From an uncultured Neomegalonema sp. (lineage in GTDB: Bacteria > Pseudomonadota > Alphaproteobacteria > Rhodobacterales > Rhodobacteraceae), in NCBI GenBank assembly GCA_937958345.1, contig CALGNW010000350.1, positions 1-10,382 of the forward strand: a DNA stretch of 10,382 nt. The letters run 5' to 3'. The translations under genes and the position numbers were made by a program. Of this stretch, positions 1 to 6,872 are shown one piece after another. Position 1 is the first letter of the stretch; the number at the start of each line of letters is the position of its first letter. The notes beneath the pieces are model-generated. The model was not told where the DNA came from. It saw only the letters and a program-made list of their open reading frames with translations, and made no database searches.

Positions 1-102
1 ACACGGTAATTTCCCGAACCTGCCAGATACGGGTTCCATCGGCGCGCGCCTTGTCATAGAACGCGCACGTTTACCCACTCTTTCCAGCCGGGACGCCTCA
101 GC
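1..102 (+). other. Region upstream of carB
   Basis: No coding sequence is evident in these 102 bases. TTGTCA at 51-56 matches the sigma-70 -35 consensus at five of six positions, but the best -10 candidate (TACCCA, 72-77) sits only 15 bases downstream and is poor, so no promoter is called. GGGA at 90-93 is a weak ribosome binding site, 9 bases before the carB ATG. carA does not lie immediately upstream, at least within the bases visible. Confidence 0.4.
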
Positions 103-3100
103 ATGCCTAAACGCGAAGACATCTCCTCCATCCTGATCATCGGAGCGGGTCCTATCGTGATCGGTCAGGCGTGCGAGTTCGATTATTCGGGCGCACAGGC
201 GGTAAAGGCTCTGCGCGAAGAGGGGTATCGCGTCATTCTGGTCAACTCGAACCCGGCCACGATTATGACCGACCCCGATCTGGCCGATGCCACATATATC
301 GAACCGATCACCCCTGATTTCGTGCGCAAGATCATCGAAAAGGAAAAGCCCGACGCGCTGCTGCCGACGATGGGCGGTCAAACCGCGCTGAATACCGCGC
401 TGGCACTGGCCGATGACGGCTCGCTCGAACGTCTTGGGGTCGAACTGATCGGCGCCAAGCAAAAGGCCATCGAGATGGCCGAGGACCGCAAACTGTTTGC
501 CGAGGCGATGTCCCGCATCGGTCTGGAAAATCCCAAATCCGCCATCGCGACGACCTTGGACGAGGCATGGGCCGCCTTCGACACGCTGGGCCTGCCCGCA
601 ATCATCCGCCCCGCTTTTACCCTCGGCGGCACGGGCGGCGGCGTTGCCTATAACAAAGAGGATTTTGAGCGCATTTGCCTCTCGGGCCTCGACGCCTCCC
701 CGATGAGCCAGATCCTGATCGACGAAAGCCTTCTCGGCTGGAAAGAATTCGAGATGGAGGTGGTTCGCGACAAAGCGGATAACGCCATCATCGTCTGCGC
801 AATCGAGAACGTCGATCCGATGGGCGTGCATACCGGCGATTCGATCACCGTCGCCCCCGCGCTGACCCTGACGGACAAAGAATATCAGGTCATGCGCGAC
901 GCTTCGATTGCCGTCCTGCGCGAGATCGGCGTCGAAACCGGCGGGTCAAACGTGCAATGGGCGATCAACCCCGCCGACGGGCGCATGGTTGTGATCGAGA
1001 TGAACCCGCGCGTATCGCGCTCGTCCGCGCTCGCTTCCAAGGCCACCGGTTTTCCGATTGCCAGAATCGCCGCAAAACTGGCGGTGGGGTATACGCTGGA
1101 CGAGTTGGACAACGATATCACCAAGGCGACCCCCGCCAGTTTCGAGCCGTCGATTGACTATGTCGTCACCAAAATTCCGCGCTTTGCGTTCGAGAAATTC
1201 CCCGGCGCGAAGCCCGAACTGACCACGGCGATGAAGTCGGTCGGCGAGGCAATGGCCATCGGGCGCAGCTTTCAGGAAAGCCTGCAAAAGGCCCTGCGCT
1301 CTCTGGAAACCGGCCTGACGGGTCTTGACGATATTCTCATTCCCGACGTTGAAAAGGCCGCGACCCCCGCCGACCGCAAGGCGGCCATGCTGCGCGCGTT
1401 GGGCGAGGCGACGCCCGACCGCCTGCGCGTGATTGCGCAGGCCATGCGCGAGGGGCTGACCGAGGCGGAAATCCAGCGCGTCACCATGTTTGACCCGTGG
1501 TTCCTGCGCCAGATGGCAGGGATCGTCGCGGCGGAACAGCGTCTGCGCAACGACGAGGTTGAAGACCCTGCAAGGGAACTGCCGGTCCTCAAGCGCATGG
1601 GATTTTCCGATGCCCGCATCGCGGCCCTGACCGACACGACAGAGGCCGCCGTCACCGCCGCGCGGCACAAGCTGAACATCCGTCCCGTCTACAAGCGCAT
1701 CGACACCTGCGCCGCCGAGTTCAAGGCGATCACGCCCTACATGTACTCGACGTATGAAACCGACCACATGGGCTATGCCGAGTGCGAGTCCGAACCGACG
1801 GACCGCAAGAAAGTCGCCATCCTCGGCGGCGGCCCGAACCGGATCGGGCAGGGCATCGAGTTTGACTATTGCTGTTGTCATGCCGCCTTCGCGCTCGAGG
1901 CGCAGGGCTACGAGACGATCATGGTCAACTGTAATCCTGAAACAGTTTCGACCGATTACGACACCTCGGACCGCCTGTATTTCGAGCCGATGACCGACGA
2001 GGATGTGGTCGAAGTTCTGCTCAAAGAGCAGGAAAAAGGCACGCTTCACGGCGCGATTGTCCAGTTCGGCGGGCAAACGCCGCTCAAACTGGCCCCTGCG
2101 CTCGAAAAGGCCGGTATCCCGATCCTCGGCACGTCGCCCGACGCGATTGATCTGGCCGAGGACCGTGACCGCTTCAAAAAACTGCTTCAGACCCTCGGCC
2201 TGAAACAGCCGGTCAACGACACGGCCATGACCCACGAGGAAGCCCGCGCCAAGGCCGCGCTGATCGGCTATCCGGTTGTCCTGCGCCCGTCCAACGTGCT
2301 CGGTGGCCGCGCGATGGAGATTGTCCGCGACGAGGCGCATCTGGACCGTTTTATCGACGAGGCGATGAAGGTTTCGGACGGCAAGGCGCTGTTGCTCGAC
2401 AGCTATCTGACCGGTGCGGTCGAAGTTGACGTCGATGCCATCTGCGACGGCGACGAGGTGTTTGTTGCCGGTGTCATGGAGCATATCGAACAAGCCGGTA
2501 TTCACTCCGGCGACTCGGCCTGTTCGCTGCCGCCCTACACGCTGGACGACGCGACGATTGCCGAACTGACCCGCCAGACCGAATTGCTGGCCAACGGCCT
2601 CAATGTGCGCGGCCTGATGAATGTCCAATTCGCGATCAAGGGCGATGACATCTACATTCTCGAGGTCAACCCCCGCGCCTCGCGGACCGTGCCGTTCGTG
2701 GCCAAGGCCATCGGGCAACCTGTCGCCAAATTCGCGGCGCGGGTCATGGCGGGCGAGAAACTCGCCGACCTGCCGTACTCACGCGCCAAAATCGACCATG
2801 TTGCGGTGAAAGAGGCCGTGTTCCCCTTCGCGCGCTTCCCGGGCGTCGACACGCTGCTCGGGCCGGAAATGCGCTCGACCGGCGAGGTTATGGGGCTGGA
2901 TCGCGGTTTCAATCGTGCGTTTCTCAAAAGCCAGATTGCCGCCAGTGCAACCCCGCCGACCGAGGGCACGGCCTTCATTTCGGTGCGTGATGCCGACAAA
3001 CCGGTTATTCTCGAAGCCGCGCGCAAACTCATGGAAAGCGGCTTTTCGATCGTTGCGACGGGCGGAACCGCCGATTACCTGACCGGGCAGGGCATTACGC

Positions 3101-3354
3101 TTCAGCGCGTCAACAAGGTCTACGAGGGCCGCCCGCACATTGTCGATCTGATCAAAGACGGCAGTATTCAGATGGTGATTAACACCACCGACGGCGCACA
3201 GGCGATTCAGGACAGCTTTGAAATCCGTGCGACGGCGCTGAAGCTCAAGATTTCCTACTACACCACGGCGGCGGGGGCGCTGGCGGCGGCACGTGCTGTC
3301 GAGAGCCTGCGCGCAGGGTCGCTCAACGTCACGCCCTTGCAGGATTATTTCTAG
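103..3354 (+). CDS. carB: Carbamoyl phosphate synthase large subunit
   Basis: Large, synthetase subunit of glutamine-dependent carbamoyl phosphate synthase (cytoplasmic). With CarA it makes carbamoyl phosphate from bicarbonate, glutamine-derived ammonia and two ATP, for pyrimidine and arginine synthesis. The 1083-residue product has the full duplicated layout: a first pre-ATP-grasp and ATP-grasp unit (about 1-400), an oligomerisation region (about 405-550), a second synthetase half starting near residue 570 (ILGGGPNRIGQG, 573-584), and an MGS-like allosteric domain from about 945 to the end (ATGGT at 985, NTTDG at 1027). The metal-binding EMNPR (299-303) and EVNPR (854-858) motifs are present in the two halves. 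The repeated GQxxEFDY motif occurs at 21-28 (GQACEFDY) and 582-589 (GQGIEFDY). Length is close to the E. coli protein (1073). The start MPKRED matches the usual family N-terminus. carA is not adjacent, so CarA must be encoded elsewhere. No frameshift or missing catalytic motif is seen. Confidence 0.98.
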   Translation: MPKREDISSILIIGAGPIVIGQACEFDYSGAQAVKALREEGYRVILVNSNPATIMTDPDLADATYIEPITPDFVRKIIEKEKPDALLPTMGGQTALNTALALADDGSLERLGVELIGAKQKAIEMAEDRKLFAEAMSRIGLENPKSAIATTLDEAWAAFDTLGLPAIIRPAFTLGGTGGGVAYNKEDFERICLSGLDASPMSQILIDESLLGWKEFEMEVVRDKADNAIIVCAIENVDPMGVHTGDSITVAPALTLTDKEYQVMRDASIAVLREIGVETGGSNVQWAINPADGRMVVIEMNPRVSRSSALASKATGFPIARIAAKLAVGYTLDELDNDITKATPASFEPSIDYVVTKIPRFAFEKFPGAKPELTTAMKSVGEAMAIGRSFQESLQKALRSLETGLTGLDDILIPDVEKAATPADRKAAMLRALGEATPDRLRVIAQAMREGLTEAEIQRVTMFDPWFLRQMAGIVAAEQRLRNDEVEDPARELPVLKRMGFSDARIAALTDTTEAAVTAARHKLNIRPVYKRIDTCAAEFKAITPYMYSTYETDHMGYAECESEPTDRKKVAILGGGPNRIGQGIEFDYCCCHAAFALEAQGYETIMVNCNPETVSTDYDTSDRLYFEPMTDEDVVEVLLKEQEKGTLHGAIVQFGGQTPLKLAPALEKAGIPILGTSPDAIDLAEDRDRFKKLLQTLGLKQPVNDTAMTHEEARAKAALIGYPVVLRPSNVLGGRAMEIVRDEAHLDRFIDEAMKVSDGKALLLDSYLTGAVEVDVDAICDGDEVFVAGVMEHIEQAGIHSGDSACSLPPYTLDDATIAELTRQTELLANGLNVRGLMNVQFAIKGDDIYILEVNPRASRTVPFVAKAIGQPVAKFAARVMAGEKLADLPYSRAKIDHVAVKEAVFPFARFPGVDTLLGPEMRSTGEVMGLDRGFNRAFLKSQIAASATPPTEGTAFISVRDADKPVILEAARKLMESGFSIVATGGTADYLTGQGITLQRVNKVYEGRPHIVDLIKDGSIQMVINTTDGAQAIQDSFEIRATALKLKISYYTTAAGALAAARAVESLRAGSLNVTPLQDYF

Positions 3355-3412
3355 GAGTATCCGCGCCGGTTCTCTCTTTCCGATGGCAGAAAACAGCCTG
3401 TTCAGCGAATGC

Positions 3413-3441
3413 TTGCAGTCGGGCATGATTGGCACTAGGTT
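3413..3441 (+). promoter_or_regulatory. Candidate greA promoter
   Basis: TTGCAG (3413-3418) and TAGGTT (3436-3441) are separated by exactly 17 bases, in the only sizeable spacer before greA. Each hexamer matches the E. coli consensus at three positions, including the TTG and TA...T cores. A start site near 3448 would give a greA leader of about 95 bases that includes the T-tailed hairpin at 3464-3498. This is inferred from sequence pattern alone. Confidence 0.4.
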
Positions 3442-3463
3442 CCTTCGCCTACGAATTGCTGTT

Positions 3464-3498
3464 GCGCTCCTACTGTTTCCGGTGGGGGTGTCTTTTTT
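3464..3498 (+). terminator. T-tailed hairpin between carB and greA
   Basis: The arm CTCCTAC (3467-3473) pairs with GTGGGGG (3482-3488) through seven pairs, two of them G-T, around an 8-base loop. GCG just outside can pair with TGT (3489-3491) by one Watson-Crick and two wobble pairs. Six T bases follow at 3493-3498. This is a moderate intrinsic terminator for carB. If the promoter at 3413-3441 is real, the hairpin lies inside the greA leader and could act as an attenuator. Confidence 0.5.
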
Positions 3499-3542
3499 GT
3501 CCTAAATCGCGGATTTAGCGCGGTCGGGACCGGAGTGACGTG

Positions 3543-4016
3543 ATGGAAAAAGTGCCAATGACCCCGACGGGCTTCGTCGGTCTGGAAGAAGAGCTAAAGC
3601 GCCTGAAGTCGGTAGACCGCCCTGATGTGATCAAGGCCATTGCCGAGGCGCGCGAACACGGCGACCTGTCCGAGAACGCCGAGTATCACTCCGCCCGCGA
3701 ACGTCAGAGCTTTATCGAGGGCCGCGTGCTCGAACTGGAGGGTCTGATCTCCCGTGCCGATGTGATTGATCCGGCTAAACTTTCCGGTGACACGATCAAA
3801 TTCGGCGCAGCGGTAAAGCTGATCGACGAGGATACGGAAGAGGAAAAATCCTATCAGATTGTCGGCGAGGTCGAGGCGAACATCGAAAACGGGTTGCTGA
3901 ACATCAACTCTCCACTTGCGCGTGCGCTGATCGGCAAGGAAGTCGGCGACAGCGTAGAGGTGTCAACGCCCAGCGGTGGCCGGTGTTACGAGGTTCTCCA
4001 GATCAAATTTGCCTGA
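3543..4016 (+). CDS. greA: Transcript cleavage factor GreA
   Basis: Elongation factor that enters the RNA polymerase secondary channel and stimulates cleavage of the 3' end of backtracked RNA, rescuing stalled complexes. The 157-residue product has the N-terminal antiparallel coiled coil (about 1-75) with the catalytic tip motif GDLSENAEY. Its acidic residues D41 and E44 fall at the same positions as in E. coli GreA. The C-terminal FKBP-like domain follows (about 80-157; INSPLARALIGKEVGD at 121-136 is typical). The ATG at 3543 is chosen because MEKVPMTPTGF aligns with the family start and GGAG at 3532-3535 lies 7 bases upstream; a GTG at 3540 directly before it is a less likely start. The gene follows carB by 188 bases with a promoter-like site and a hairpin between, so it is probably transcribed separately from carB, perhaps with some readthrough. 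Confidence 0.97.
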   Translation: MEKVPMTPTGFVGLEEELKRLKSVDRPDVIKAIAEAREHGDLSENAEYHSARERQSFIEGRVLELEGLISRADVIDPAKLSGDTIKFGAAVKLIDEDTEEEKSYQIVGEVEANIENGLLNINSPLARALIGKEVGDSVEVSTPSGGRCYEVLQIKFA

Positions 4017-4030
4017 TACCGGGCACAGCG

Positions 4031-4069
4031 GCGCGCGGTTCTGCCTTGTCTTACAAGGTCTCCGCGCGC
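4031..4069 (+). terminator. Long two-part hairpin after greA
   Basis: The outer arms GCGCGCGG (4031-4038) and CCGCGCGC (4062-4069) are perfectly complementary. Inside them CCTTGT (4044-4049) and ACAAGG (4053-4058) form a second perfect stem with a CTT loop. The two stems are separated by an asymmetric internal loop of five and three bases. The structure begins 14 bases after the greA stop. No T tract follows, so it is either a U-poor terminator or a structure that protects the 3' end of the greA mRNA. Confidence 0.5.
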
Positions 4070-4118
4070 TACCACCCTGTTAACACCTCTTAATAAAAGG
4101 GGTGATGGTTGAGGGTGT

Positions 4119-5972
4119 ATGGGTGTGCAGAGCATGACGGGTGCGAAAACGAACAATCGCCGGGCTGTGGCGGGTGATCCGCTGAACGATCTTCTCGATG
4201 ATACGTCGATGAAACGGTCGGCGGCCAAGGCAGGCCCGCGCGTGACATATGCGCGTTCGGCCAATGCCTCGAACGTCTGGTGGATTGCCGCTGCGGCAAC
4301 GCTTGTCTGGATCGCGGCGGTGGTGGCGTTCTCGTGGGCGCGGTTTGCCCTGCCGGGTGATCCGTCCGAGGCTTTGGGCGCGGCCCAGTCCCGCATGAAC
4401 CTCGCGGATTGGCTGATGATAGTATCGGCGATTGCCGGTCCGGCGCTGCTGATCTGGGTGATTGCATGGCTCGTCCGCCGCTCGATGGAACTGCGCGATG
4501 AAAGCCGCCGTCTGGCAAAGGCGGCGATTATGCTGGCCGATGCGGCGGAATCGGCTGAAAGGCGCGTCGAAACAATGCTGCCGGCGCCATCGGCTGTCGG
4601 CGGAGAGCTGATCGCCAACGGTCCGGGGCATCTGCACCGCGAGATCGAGCGGGCCAGCCACGCCATGAATGCTCTGCAAACGCAGATGTCATCGATGGAA
4701 GTGGCGCTCGCCAAACAATCCGCCGCCTTTGATAACGCCGCCGAGCGCGCTGCGCGGCAAACGACGGCCCTGTCATCACCTGCCGCCAGCGCCCCCGCGC
4801 CCGCCGCCGCTCCCGCTCCTTCTGCGACAACCGCCAGATCGTCGGCGTTCGCCGCCTCTGCTGCTGCGGTGGTGGGTGCAGGCGCTGCGGGTGTTGCGTC
4901 AGCCGCAGGTGCGGCAAAACCGGCGCAGGCACAGCCCGTACCGACCCCCCGCGCGGATGCGGCCAAAGCGGACGTTTTGGCGGCACAAAGCGCACAAAGC
5001 GCGGCGCACAGCCCTCGGCCCGCTGCGGTCGATCTGTCACTGGATGCCGAAACTCCGGCAGACATCGCCCGCCGCGACCTGTTGGCGGCGCAGGAAAGCG
5101 CGGGTTGGAGCAAGCTGGTCCCGGACGATGCGACCCCCCCGCCGTCGCCCCGTCCGGCCCAGCAGGCCCAGTCCAAACGCTCGCCGCTCGAAGAAATGCG
5201 CGATGACGTTGCGGCGATCAAAAATCCGCAGATATCCGAACCCGAGGCCCCTCAGCCGCGTCCCGAAACCGGAACCGTCGATCCCTTTGACGATCTGGGT
5301 CCCTCCGCACCCAAGGCTGCGGCAGGCGCGGCACTGGGGGCCGGTGTGGCCGCTATGGGCTTTGGCGCGACCCGCGACGAGTCGGTTGCGGATACGGGCG
5401 CGGCAAAACTCGGCGCACCCCAGTTGGGCGAACCCGCGCCTGCACCGCAGGCGACCCCGCCAAAGCCCGCGAATTCCGAGGCTGCAGCCGAAGAACTCGA
5501 ATTCATGCCCCGCGCGCTGGATTGGAAGAAATTCGTCAAGGCCGCGAATTTCCCTGAAAACGAGCGCGACACAGCAACCCTTGATGCTCTGTACGAGGTG
5601 CTGACCGATCCTCAGGCGGCGGCGCTTCTGCAATCGTCCGAGGACACGCTGGCCACCCTCGCGGACCTTGATCTCTATATGGAAGATTTTGTGCCCGAGA
5701 TGTCACCGATCACCGCCTGGCGCGGTCATCTGGACGGCAAGCCGGGAGTGCTGGGCATCGACGCGCCTATCGAGCAAAGCCGCATCAACGCAAAGCTCAA
5801 CGCCGACGCCGCATTCCGCAAACTCAGCGACCGCTTCGTCAACCGCTATCAGGTGGTCCTGAAGCGGCTGTTCCACGAGGGCGCGGACGGACGGCTGGCA
5901 ATCGAGCTGGCGGATTCGCGCACGGGCCGCGCCTATATTCTCGTCGCGGGTGCATTGGGCAAACTGGACTAG
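4119..5972 (+). CDS. Unrecognised membrane protein with Pro/Ala-rich linker
   Basis: I do not recognise a named family and assign no function. From ATG 4119 the product has 617 residues. The layout seen is: a short cytoplasmic-type N-terminus with basic residues; two hydrophobic, probably membrane-spanning segments (about 53-73 and 97-118); an Ala/Glu/Arg-rich, probably helical region (about 120-215); a long Pro/Ala-rich low-complexity stretch (about 218-455) holding two Gly/Ala-rich blocks near 242-266 and 399-417; and a globular C-terminal domain (about 465-617) of normal composition, starting RALDWKKFVKAANFPE. The short loop between the membrane segments suggests a hairpin with both long ends in the cytoplasm. 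The start is uncertain: ATG 4119, GTG 4125 and ATG 4134 are all in frame, and GAGGG at 4111-4115 is best spaced for GTG 4125. It is read in the same direction as greA, 102 bases downstream across a strong hairpin. Low-complexity proteins of this kind are often misnamed as antifreeze-like proteins from composition alone. Confidence 0.85.
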   Translation: MGVQSMTGAKTNNRRAVAGDPLNDLLDDTSMKRSAAKAGPRVTYARSANASNVWWIAAAATLVWIAAVVAFSWARFALPGDPSEALGAAQSRMNLADWLMIVSAIAGPALLIWVIAWLVRRSMELRDESRRLAKAAIMLADAAESAERRVETMLPAPSAVGGELIANGPGHLHREIERASHAMNALQTQMSSMEVALAKQSAAFDNAAERAARQTTALSSPAASAPAPAAAPAPSATTARSSAFAASAAAVVGAGAAGVASAAGAAKPAQAQPVPTPRADAAKADVLAAQSAQSAAHSPRPAAVDLSLDAETPADIARRDLLAAQESAGWSKLVPDDATPPPSPRPAQQAQSKRSPLEEMRDDVAAIKNPQISEPEAPQPRPETGTVDPFDDLGPSAPKAAAGAALGAGVAAMGFGATRDESVADTGAAKLGAPQLGEPAPAPQATPPKPANSEAAAEELEFMPRALDWKKFVKAANFPENERDTATLDALYEVLTDPQAAALLQSSEDTLATLADLDLYMEDFVPEMSPITAWRGHLDGKPGVLGIDAPIEQSRINAKLNADAAFRKLSDRFVNRYQVVLKRLFHEGADGRLAIELADSRTGRAYILVAGALGKLD

Positions 5973-5983
5973 AAAATGGGCAT

Positions 5984-6007
5984 CGGCGGAGGGCTATCCC
6001 TTCGCCG
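5984..6007. terminator. Hairpin between convergent genes
   Basis: CGGCGGAGGG (5984-5993) pairs with CCCTTCGCCG (5998-6007) over ten pairs, one of them G-T, around the 4-base loop CTAT. It starts 12 bases after the stop of the plus-strand gene at 5972. It also covers the end of the minus-strand gene, whose TAG stop lies in the loop and its 3' side. TTTT follows at 6012-6015 on the plus strand, and a run of four T bases follows further off on the minus strand (5972-5977). A shared, bidirectional terminator is the natural reading, though both T tracts are weak. Confidence 0.55.
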
Positions 6008-6872
6008 CCGCCTTTTGCGCATCAAAGGCAGCGCGCCGCGCCTGCAATTCCCCGGGCGTCAGTTTGGCGGGATTGGAATAATCGTCTTTCCAGCCGTGGT
6101 CGGCATCCCAGACCTGCGGATTCCATACAGTTTCGGGCGCAGCAGCCCGCTGTAGCAGATCCAGCCCCAGCGACAGCGTTGCCGCCTGCGAGGCCGCATC
6201 ATCGGGTTTGCCCGCGCCGTTGCCCAGCGGGAAATCCGAAAACACAAACCGCGCTGCGCCCGCCTGCTGTACAATATCCAGCGCACATCCCAGAATAACC
6301 GTGGCAATTCCGTTGGCCTCTAAATGCCGGGCGATCAGGGTCACGCTTTGATGGCAGACAGGGCAATTCGGAACCAGAACCGCCGCGTCCATCCGGTCTT
6401 CTTGCAGCATCGCCAACAGGGCAGGGGCATCCTCCTCGCGGGTGATGCGCTGGCTGCGGTTGGTCGGCGCGCCATAGAAAAACGCCCCCGCGCTGCCAAT
6501 CCGTCCCGCCGCCTCGGCGGCCTGCAAAGCAGCCAGCGGAAACCACGCGCGCGGGTCGGCGGCACGGGTATGCGCACGGTCATAGGCAATGTGCGAAATC
6601 CGCGTGTCGGCGTCTGCCGTGGCGGGGTGGCGATAGGGGGTAAAGAACTTCGCCGCGCCATTATACGCCGCCCCCGCTCCCTGATCGCCCTTGGCCGGAT
6701 CGAACAGAGCCGCCGTGGTAATCAGCGCAACGCGCGCTTTGCTCAGGGGCGCGGAAAGCCGGTGAAACGGAACCGCCGTGCCGGTATTGTCAGCCCAGAT
6801 ATACGGTTTGTCATAGCCCAGCGCGGCATACCAATCCCGCGTCCGCCGGATATAGGCAACCGGCTCACGCAC
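5994..6872 (-). CDS. GrdB-family (selenoprotein B-like) protein, Cys form
   Basis: The 292-residue product resembles the glycine/sarcosine/betaine reductase selenoprotein B family (PF07355), in the subgroup found in aerobic proteobacteria. Supporting segments are VAYIRRTRDWYAALGY (5-20), PLSKARVALITT (42-53), DRAHTRAADPRAWFPL (98-113), PTNRSQRIT (136-144), VPNCPVCHQSV (167-177) and FSDFPLGNGAGKP (211-223). The CPVC motif (C170, C173) is a CxxC thiol pair. Selenocysteine is found at the redox centre of clostridial GrdB; here both residues are ordinary Cys codons and no in-frame TGA is read. The other glycine reductase subunits are absent nearby, so true glycine reductase activity is unlikely, and the substrate is unknown. 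The start is GTG 6872: a TGA lies four codons upstream in the same frame, which excludes a longer form. The start overlaps the end of the DUF2585 gene by 8 bases, suggesting translational coupling. No clear ribosome binding site is seen. No signal peptide is evident, so it is probably cytoplasmic. Confidence 0.85.
   Translation of the reverse strand: MREPVAYIRRTRDWYAALGYDKPYIWADNTGTAVPFHRLSAPLSKARVALITTAALFDPAKGDQGAGAAYNGAAKFFTPYRHPATADADTRISHIAYDRAHTRAADPRAWFPLAALQAAEAAGRIGSAGAFFYGAPTNRSQRITREEDAPALLAMLQEDRMDAAVLVPNCPVCHQSVTLIARHLEANGIATVILGCALDIVQQAGAARFVFSDFPLGNGAGKPDDAASQAATLSLGLDLLQRAAAPETVWNPQVWDADHGWKDDYSNPAKLTPGELQARRAAFDAQKAAAKG

Noticed and set aside
946..2718. A 590-codon open frame on the minus strand across carB
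   Set aside because: It is fully antisense to carB, which has every expected motif. High-GC coding DNA often leaves long antisense frames open, and the translation (rich in Arg, Gly, His) resembles no family.
3425..3505. A 26-residue hydrophobic peptide in the carB-greA spacer, a possible leader peptide
   Set aside because: There is no ribosome binding site before ATG 3425, the candidate promoter would start transcription after that ATG, and the frame simply continues one that begins inside carB.
3986..5221. A 411-codon minus-strand frame opposite the membrane-protein gene
   Set aside because: The Ala/Ser/Arg-rich product mirrors the Pro/Ala-rich codons of the plus-strand gene. The plus frame has membrane segments and a normal C-terminal domain, so it is the real one.
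5994..6872. Selenocysteine at the CPVC motif
   Set aside because: Both positions are ordinary cysteine codons and no in-frame TGA needs to be read through.
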